A stretch of DNA of 64,000 bases, taken from Cupriavidus necator N-1. Lineage in GTDB: Bacteria; Pseudomonadota; Gammaproteobacteria; Burkholderiales; Burkholderiaceae. Positions 55,895 to 64,000 of the stretch are shown one piece after another. Numbering within the stretch: position 1 is the first letter of the stretch; each line of letters opens with the position of its first letter. The notes below the pieces were generated by a model. It was not told the DNA's origin and ran no database searches. It was given only the letters and a program-made list of their open reading frames with translations. A program made the position numbers and the translations under genes. The DNA lies in contig NC_015726.1 in assembly GCF_000219215.1 (NCBI RefSeq), positions 2,170,001-2,234,000 of the forward strand. Direction: 5' to 3'.

Positions 55895-56088
55895 TGAAGG
55901 GCTCCTTGGGGATGCGGCTGCGTCAGCGCAGCGCCTTGTAGGGAAACTCAACCCTTGTGCAACGCGAGAAGTGTGCCACTCGGCGGATAGCGCGCGGAAC
56001 GGCGCGTCTGGCGACGACCCGTGGCATCGTGGCGTGAAAAAATTGCACGGGGCGGGACCGCCTTACACGCAATGCGTGATGGCAAGAC

Positions 56089-56118
56089 AAAAAAAACCCC
56101 TGCGTGGTATCGCAGGGG
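56089..56118 (-). terminator. Terminator of clpB
   Basis: A8, then CCCCTGCG, loop TGGTAT, CGCAGGGG. On the minus strand a GC stem followed by T8, 57 bp beyond the clpB stop. Confidence 0.9.
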
Positions 56119-56174
56119 CCTGACTATGATCGACTGCTTGTGTGCTCCGGCAGTCTATCGAGCCATGGGTAGCC

Positions 56175-58763
<2,589 letters not shown>

Positions 58764-58872
58764 AAGGATTCCCTCTCTCGGATAAGGTCGTGTCCTGATG
58801 CGGGGGCCTCGGCGCCGGTCTTCGTTGCCGGAGCGCCCGTATGCCCTGCCGGACACTGGATGTCTTTCCGAA

Positions 58873-58900
58873 AGATAAGGCTTTGTCGCGACATTTCAAG
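58873..58900 (-). promoter_or_regulatory. Sigma-32 (heat-shock) promoter of clpB
   Basis: Minus strand CTTGAAA, 13-base spacer, CCTTATCT; compare the sigma-32 consensus CTTGAAA-N(11-16)-CCCCATNT. The -35 box is a full match. It gives a 5' leader of about 100 nt. Confidence 0.75.
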
Positions 58901-58986
58901 GCCGCGCCGGTACGCAATGACCCCGATCCGCCGCTATGTCGGCAACCCCGGCTCCCACGCTCGCAAGTGCCGCAAGCGACATGCGG

Positions 58987-59868
58987 CTAGGCGGCGCGGC
59001 AGGCGCCCTTGTCCGCCAGGTTGCGCACCAGCACGAGTGATTCGCCCTGCACCACCACGCGCCCGTCCGCGCCCGTGACCACGCTGGCCAGGTTGACCAA
59101 GTCCTTGCCGGCGCGCAGCCGCACGATGCGCACGCATGCCGTCAGCGGCTCATCCAGCCGCGCGGCTGAAGCGAGGCGCAGCGACTGCTTCATCCACCCC
59201 GTGCCCCGTCCGGGCAGTTGCGTGCCGAGCAGGTCCGAGAACATGCCGGCCAGCAGCGGCAGCGGCACCACCGGCCCGCCAAACCCGCGCGCGCGGGCAA
59301 AGGCCGGATCGGCGTGATACGGGTTGGCGTCGCCGGTCAGGGTGATGTATTCGTCCAGGTCTGCCTGGGCGAAGGCGCGCGTCGCACGGGCTTCCTGACC
59401 AGGGCGCAGGCCGTAAAGGATGGCGTCGCCCGCCTCTGGCGCCTGTGCCGTCTCGCCGGGCAGCCAGGCCAGTGCGTCCGGCCCGGCATCCGGCAGCCAG
59501 AGCGATTCGCCCACGGCCGTAACGCGCGGCGCCTCGCCCGGCCCACCCGCGCTGCCAACGGTGGTGCCGTAGCGCGCCAGTCCGGCTGGCGCGTGCTGCG
59601 GCGCCAGCGCGATCTGCACCGTATCGCCAACGAAGGCCGGCGTCGGGAACATCAGCGTCTGCCCGACCGGCAACGCCGGCCCGGGCACCTGCCGCCAGGT
59701 GTGGGCGCACAGCAGCGAAAACAGGAACATGCCGTGCGCCACGGTGGCGCCGAAATGCGTGCCACGGGCAAAGGACGGATCGCAGTGGATCGGGTTGTCG
59801 TCGTGCGACAAGGCGGCGAAGCGGTCAAAGTCGCGCTGCGACAGCACGCGCGGCAGGGCATCGTTCAT
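58987..59868 (-). CDS. Double hot-dog MaoC-family hydratase/dehydratase
   Basis: 293 residues with two MaoC/hot-dog units. The first carries DDNPIHCDPSFARG (hydratase motif with Asp and His) and VAHGMFLFSLL; the second GDANPYHADPAFARARGFGG. Such proteins hydrate enoyl-CoA, or dehydrate 3-hydroxyacyl-CoA, in fatty-acid or polyhydroxyalkanoate metabolism. Its ATG overlaps the oligomer hydrolase stop by one base (TGATG), so the two are translationally coupled; this fits a role with 3-hydroxybutyryl compounds. Confidence 0.85.
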   Translation of the reverse strand: MNDALPRVLSQRDFDRFAALSHDDNPIHCDPSFARGTHFGATVAHGMFLFSLLCAHTWRQVPGPALPVGQTLMFPTPAFVGDTVQIALAPQHAPAGLARYGTTVGSAGGPGEAPRVTAVGESLWLPDAGPDALAWLPGETAQAPEAGDAILYGLRPGQEARATRAFAQADLDEYITLTGDANPYHADPAFARARGFGGPVVPLPLLAGMFSDLLGTQLPGRGTGWMKQSLRLASAARLDEPLTACVRIVRLRAGKDLVNLASVVTGADGRVVVQGESLVLVRNLADKGACRAA

Positions 59869-62024
59869 CAGTCAGGCACCTGTACGGTATTAGCGTTGAC
59901 GGTAATCGCGTTGCCGGCCGCAGGCGATGCGGCGAACGGCGGCACGTTGGACGGCAGCAGCGTCGGCGCCGGCGTATTGAGGGTGCCCCCGCGCGGCGTG
60001 GTGCGCACCACCTGCGACGGCGGCAGCGCCTTGCCCGCGGTGAGGTTGTCGTAGACCGCATCCAGGGCCCGGTTCAGGTAGACGTGCAGCGGCACATAGC
60101 GGTTGCTGTAGCCCGGCACCAGGCCGATGAAGGCATCGAAGTGCTGGGCGTTCTCGACCTCCACGTATGACAGCTTGCTGGTCACCCCCTCCTGTTGCCG
60201 GTTCAGCCCGAGGTACGGGCGCGAGGTATGGTTGACCGGCAGCAGCCCGTCGCTGCGCCCGTGCACGATCACCGCCGGCTTGCCGCGCAGGTTGCCGTTG
60301 CGCAGCGTCAGCGCCTGGCCGGCTTGCAATGCGCGTGCCGCGGCGTCGGAGCCGGCCAGCAGGCTGCGCAGGCAGTTGGCGCCGTCGTAATTCAGGTCTG
60401 CCCGCAGCGTCAACGGTGAAACCGACGCCAGGTTCAGGTACGGGCCATGCTGCGGATCGAGGTCATTGATCAACTGGACCGGCGGCTGCGGCGGCACGCC
60501 GTTGCCGGTGGCGAACATCGACGCCAGCGCCGCGGGCGCGATTGCCGCGGGCTTCAGGTCGGTCAGCGTGCTGGCAAAGCTGTAGCCGCACAGCCGGTCG
60601 GTGACGCTGGCCTGCGCATACGCGTTGGCATAGTTGACCGAGATCGCGGCGGCGACGTCAAACACGGCCAGCGACGGGTGCAGATCGTCCGATTCCGCTT
60701 CCCAGCCAGCGGCACGCAGCGCCTGCAGCGCGCTGGCGCTCTGTTCGTCCGTGTTCGTGCCGCTCACCAGGCCCTTTTCCGCCAGCGTCTGGCAGCGGTT
60801 GGCAAAGAACGTCGCCGTGGCGGGGTTGGTGTAGAACGGCGCCTGGGTCAGCGCGGTGGCCCGCGCGGCGCAGTGCTGCAGCAGGTTGGCCGTGGTGGTG
60901 TAGTCGTACAGCGTGCGGCCCGAAGCCGCTACCGGCGTTGCGCCGCGTTGCACCACGATGCCGGTATTTGGCGGCATGTTCAGGTTGGGCTCGCCCACCG
61001 CCACGCCGTCGATCAGCCCGCCGGCATCCTGCTCGGCCGCCGCTACCGCGGCACCGCCGCCGTTGGACACGCTGGAGGCGATCACCACGATCCTGTCCTT
61101 GCCCAGGGTGCGCTGGCGGGTGCCGTTGGCCGACACGGCGCCAAAGCGGTCATTGATCGCCCAGATCGCAAATTCCACCGCCTGCAGCGTGAACTTGCCC
61201 CAGTCCTTCTCCGGGTTGCGCTGCGAATGCGCATGCTTGAACGCCAGCCGGTGCGGGTTGGCAGCGGTAAATTCCGCCAGCGAGGTGGCCCCCGCCGGCG
61301 CGGCAAACTGCGCGTTCTTGCCGGCCGCCGCGCGCGTGGCGCGGGTGCCGTCGATCAGCGGCACGGTGTCGGTATCCAGGTCATGCGGCGCGGCGCCGGT
61401 ACCCTTGTCGGTATAGGCCACCGCGCAGCCGCGCTTCAGGCCCCACTCGCCAGTGGCGATGGCGCCATAGACGCCACGCGAACCGGATGAGGTGGCGGTG
61501 ATCATGCACGGCTTCGACGTGTTGAACGACGCGGGGATCTGCACCAGCATGGTCACGTTCTGCTGGCCCGAGCCATCGTCCGAAAAGGCCAGGTACTCCA
61601 CGCCGGCCACCTTGCCTTCGGAGCCGGTGACATTGCCCTGCGCGTCGACATTGGGGCCGTAGAGCGAGCCGTAGCCGCCGCTGGCGGTGGTGTCGACAAT
61701 GGCACGATAGTTGGTATGGATCGCATAGCGCCGCAACTCCGCCGCGGTCGGCGCGGTGGGGTTGGCCGGCAGCGGCGCGGCCGCGCTGGCCAGGCCGTCC
61801 TTGCCCAGGCCCGCGGTCAGCAGGTCGTCGGTGGTGCCGTTGTAGCTGTTGATGGTGACCGTGCCGATATTCGCCGGCTTGGTATTGGGGTTGCTGCCGT
61901 TGCCGTTGTTGTTGTCATCGCCCGAACCGCAGGCGGCGGCCAGCATCGATGCGGCGGCCGCCAGCACCTTGAGCCTGAGGCGGCGATTCTGTTTCTGCTG
62001 CGGCGGGATCTGCGTGGAATGCAT
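59868..62024 (-). CDS. phaY: D-(-)-3-hydroxybutyrate oligomer hydrolase
   Basis: 718 residues from MHSTQIPPQQ, preceded by GGAGGAGG; the frame is open to 62141 but without a better start. Family features include the N-terminal region EYLAFSDDGSGQQNVTMLVQ, the nucleophile segment ASSVSNGGGAA, the acid in VHGRSDGLLPV and the His in ENAQHFDAF. A lipobox (LAAAC, then GSGDDNNN) suggests a lipoprotein, although related enzymes have been described as intracellular or extracellular. It cleaves 3HB dimers and oligomers from PHB breakdown to monomer. Coupled to the MaoC gene. Confidence 0.92.
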   Translation of the reverse strand: MHSTQIPPQQKQNRRLRLKVLAAAASMLAAACGSGDDNNNGNGSNPNTKPANIGTVTINSYNGTTDDLLTAGLGKDGLASAAAPLPANPTAPTAAELRRYAIHTNYRAIVDTTASGGYGSLYGPNVDAQGNVTGSEGKVAGVEYLAFSDDGSGQQNVTMLVQIPASFNTSKPCMITATSSGSRGVYGAIATGEWGLKRGCAVAYTDKGTGAAPHDLDTDTVPLIDGTRATRAAAGKNAQFAAPAGATSLAEFTAANPHRLAFKHAHSQRNPEKDWGKFTLQAVEFAIWAINDRFGAVSANGTRQRTLGKDRIVVIASSVSNGGGAAVAAAEQDAGGLIDGVAVGEPNLNMPPNTGIVVQRGATPVAASGRTLYDYTTTANLLQHCAARATALTQAPFYTNPATATFFANRCQTLAEKGLVSGTNTDEQSASALQALRAAGWEAESDDLHPSLAVFDVAAAISVNYANAYAQASVTDRLCGYSFASTLTDLKPAAIAPAALASMFATGNGVPPQPPVQLINDLDPQHGPYLNLASVSPLTLRADLNYDGANCLRSLLAGSDAAARALQAGQALTLRNGNLRGKPAVIVHGRSDGLLPVNHTSRPYLGLNRQQEGVTSKLSYVEVENAQHFDAFIGLVPGYSNRYVPLHVYLNRALDAVYDNLTAGKALPPSQVVRTTPRGGTLNTPAPTLLPSNVPPFAASPAAGNAITVNANTVQVPD

Positions 62025-62146
62025 GTCAACCTCCTCCTGGCGCACCCGGATGGCCGGGGCTGTCGAGTTGTCTTCAGATCGAGGACTGCGGAGACTGCGA
62101 ACTGCGGAAATCAAAAACACGGCAACGGCTGGCGCGGCCATGCACC

Positions 62147-63691
62147 TCAGCCAGAAAACTTTGCGCGCAGCTTGTGCTTTTCCACCTTGCCGGACGGCGT
62201 GCGCGGCAGCGCATCGAGAAAGCGTACATGGCGCGGCACCTTGTAGCCGGCCAGCTGCGCCTTGCAGTGGGCGATCACGGCATCGGCCTCCAGGGCTGCG
62301 CCCGGGCGCAGCACCACCAGCGCCATGCCGACCTCGCCCCAGCGCGCATCCGGCGCGCCGATCACGGCGGCCTCGGCCACGCCCGGCAGCTGGAACAGCA
62401 CGCTCTCGACTTCGGCCGGATAGACGTTCTCGCCGCCGGAGATAAACATGTCCTTGGCCCGGTCGACGATGTAGTAGTCGCCGTCCTCGTCGCGGTAGGC
62501 GATATCGCCGGAATGGAGCCAGCCGTCGCGGATCGCGGCCGCGGTGGCCTCGGGCAGGTTCCAGTAGCCTGGCGTCACGCCGGGGCCCTTGATCAGCAGT
62601 TCGCCACGCTCGCCCGGGCCTACGTCCGCCCCAACCGCATCGACGATGCGCGTCAGCATCGACCCCACCGGCTTGCCGATGGTGCCGATCTTGCGGCGCG
62701 CGGTATCTTCGTCGCAGACAAAGACCGTGGGGCCGGTCTCGGTCATGCCGAAGCCGAAGCAGATGGTCACGCCCTTGGCCAGGTAGGCCTCCAGCAGCGG
62801 CCTGGGCACCGGCGAGCCCCCCGCCGACATATTGCGCACGCCGGCGAAGTCCGCCTGCGCGAAGCGCGGGTGCTGGCTCAGGAACAGGTACACCGCCGGC
62901 ACCGCGAAGAACATGGTGATGCCCTCTCCGCTGGCGCGGTCGAGCTTGCCCAGCACCACCTGCGGCTCGAACTGCCGCATGATGTGCACCGTGCCGCCCG
63001 CGTGCAGCACCGGGTTGGCATACAGGTTCAGTCCGCCGGTGTGGAAGAACGGCAGCACGTTGAGGAACACGTCGTCGCGCGTGATCTTGTTGGCCAGCAT
63101 CGCGTTGACGGCGTTGAAGTAGACCATGCCATAGGTCTGGATCACGCCCTTTGGCTTGCCGGTGGTGCCGGAGGTATAGAGCAGGTGCCAGACCTCGGAC
63201 TCATCGCGGCACGGCATCTCGATGATGCGGCCGGAGGCGGCGTCGAGCACCGCCTCGTACTCGGTCCAGCCACCGGGAACGTCGGCGGCCTCGTCGTCGG
63301 CGAGGTGCAGCACCGCGCGCAACGGGATCGCGCGCGCCAGCTCGGCGGCCACGGCCAGGAAGCCGTCGCCGGCCACCAGCACCTCGGGCGTGCAGTCCTG
63401 CAGGATCGGCAGCAACTCTGCAGCCGGCAGGCGCCAGTTCAGGCACACCATCACCATGCCGGCCTTGGCGCAGCCATACAGCATCTCGAAATAGTCCGAG
63501 CTGTTGTGCGCCAGCACCGCCACGCGCGTGCCCGGCGCCAGTTGCAGGTGGTCACGCAGGTATTCCGCGAAGCGGCTGGCGCGTTCGTTGAAGTGGCGAT
63601 AGGTCACCTGGCGGCCGCTCTCCACGTCTACCAGCGCGACCTTGTCGGGGAAATGCTGCGCGTTCTTGTGCAGCCAGTCGATGACGTACAT
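62147..63691 (-). CDS. AMP-forming acyl-CoA synthetase
   Basis: 514 residues of the ANL superfamily. P-loop motif YTSGTTGKPKGVIQ, A5 region FGMTETGPTVF, A7 YWNLPEATAAAIRDGWLHSG, hinge Asp in VDRAKDMFISGGENVYPAEV and catalytic Lys in PSGKVEKHKL. It activates a fatty or related acid to acyl-CoA. It is upstream (123 bp) of the oligomer hydrolase/MaoC pair and 15 bp downstream of a LivM-like permease gene, so it may belong to an uptake/activation operon. Chain-length preference cannot be read. Confidence 0.92.
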   Translation of the reverse strand: MYVIDWLHKNAQHFPDKVALVDVESGRQVTYRHFNERASRFAEYLRDHLQLAPGTRVAVLAHNSSDYFEMLYGCAKAGMVMVCLNWRLPAAELLPILQDCTPEVLVAGDGFLAVAAELARAIPLRAVLHLADDEAADVPGGWTEYEAVLDAASGRIIEMPCRDESEVWHLLYTSGTTGKPKGVIQTYGMVYFNAVNAMLANKITRDDVFLNVLPFFHTGGLNLYANPVLHAGGTVHIMRQFEPQVVLGKLDRASGEGITMFFAVPAVYLFLSQHPRFAQADFAGVRNMSAGGSPVPRPLLEAYLAKGVTICFGFGMTETGPTVFVCDEDTARRKIGTIGKPVGSMLTRIVDAVGADVGPGERGELLIKGPGVTPGYWNLPEATAAAIRDGWLHSGDIAYRDEDGDYYIVDRAKDMFISGGENVYPAEVESVLFQLPGVAEAAVIGAPDARWGEVGMALVVLRPGAALEADAVIAHCKAQLAGYKVPRHVRFLDALPRTPSGKVEKHKLRAKFSG

Positions 63692-63705
63692 GCGCTAGCC
63701 TCCGC

Positions 63706-64000
63706 TCAGCTTGCCACATCCTGCACGGGCCCGGTGCCGCGCAGCCGCCCCACCACGCCCTGCGGGAAATAATAGACGCTCAGGATAAACAGCAAACCCA
63801 GCCACAGCAGCCACCGGTCCGGATGCAGCAGAGACGACAGCAGCGGCAGCGCGGCGGTGGTGTCGCTGGCCAGTTTCATCACGTCCTGCAGGTAGGTCTG
63901 CGCCACCAGGAACAGCACCGTGCCGATCACCGCGCCATAGAGCGTGCCCATGCCGCCGATCACCACGATCAGCAGGATGTCGACCATGATCTCGAACGAC
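63706..64000 (-). CDS. LivM-type branched-chain amino acid ABC permease (C-terminal part)
   Basis: The gene enters from the right edge; 97 C-terminal residues are visible (SFEIMVDILLIVVIGGMGTL, then LLWLGLLFILSVYYFPQGVV). IGGMGTLYGAVIGT is a signature of LivM/HAAT-family permeases. The rest of the transporter should lie upstream outside the window. Its stop is 15 bp before the acyl-CoA synthetase start, so the two are probably co-transcribed; such transporters near CoA ligases often carry carboxylic or aromatic acids rather than amino acids. Confidence 0.87.
   Translation of the reverse strand, partial: SFEIMVDILLIVVIGGMGTLYGAVIGTVLFLVAQTYLQDVMKLASDTTAALPLLSSLLHPDRWLLWLGLLFILSVYYFPQGVVGRLRGTGPVQDVAS

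Overview
The window is GC-rich (about two thirds G+C), densely packed bacterial chromosome. It looks like a Cupriavidus/Ralstonia-type betaproteobacterium. The grounds are a 3-hydroxybutyrate oligomer hydrolase, malate synthase lying between two different isocitrate lyases, a Cus/Sil-type metal efflux operon, Bug-family receptors, and a joined ssu/cys sulfur cluster. From memory, the order isocitrate lyase, malate synthase, isocitrate lyase, then an oligomer hydrolase further on is that of Cupriavidus necator chromosome 1; this was not checked. No insertion sequence, phage gene, integrase or CRISPR array was found.

Layout. 0-11.3 kb: the start of an ArsI/CadI-like gene with its ArsR regulator, an exported protein, two tandem alkaline phosphatases, and a divergent cusDCBAF-like operon. 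11.4-14.1 kb: a frame-disrupted LysR gene divergent from an Old Yellow Enzyme and an isochorismatase-family hydrolase. 14.1-17.7 kb: small stress-type genes (DksA/TraR zinc finger, DUF883, an unusual EF-P paralogue, UspA). 17.8-36.3 kb: the glyoxylate-shunt region, with the long isocitrate lyase, malate synthase, a haloacid dehalogenase, the short isocitrate lyase and an initiator tRNA. Interspersed are two decayed genes, a dienelactone hydrolase, an M20 peptidase with a Bug receptor, LysR and AraC regulators, a second UspA and an M48 lipoprotein peptidase. 36.3-43.0 kb: a GGCT/RraA pair, a TPP enzyme, an MFS transporter, a LytS/LytTR two-component system and a DUF962 membrane protein. 43.3-55.0 kb: an 11.7 kb same-strand sulfur cluster (sbp, ssuEADCB, an EAL-like protein, an RBBP9-like hydrolase, cysTWA-cysB). 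55.3-64 kb: a bacterioferritin-like protein, clpB with a sigma-32-type promoter, a MaoC protein coupled to the oligomer hydrolase, an acyl-CoA synthetase and the 3' end of a LivM-type permease gene.

How the parts fit. Acetyl-CoA from fatty acids, 3-hydroxybutyrate oligomers or acetate would enter through the ligase, hydratase and hydrolase and be conserved by isocitrate lyase and malate synthase. The two isocitrate lyase genes share no close sequence similarity, yet their upstream regions carry the same 12-bp palindrome about 110 bp before the start codon and the same 15-bp palindrome family further up. This is the clearest regulatory signal in the window. Sulfate uptake (Sbp, CysTWA) and sulfonate use (SsuEADCB) sit together with CysB, and a shared motif precedes cysT and sbp.

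The least ordinary items are the paired isocitrate lyase operators, a (GA)6 repeat that puts the M48 peptidase lipoprotein signal out of frame, an EF-P paralogue with Gln where the modified Lys/Arg should be, a catalytically degenerate EAL protein in the sulfur cluster, and a CusF that lacks the usual Trp while a CusF domain fused to CusB keeps it.
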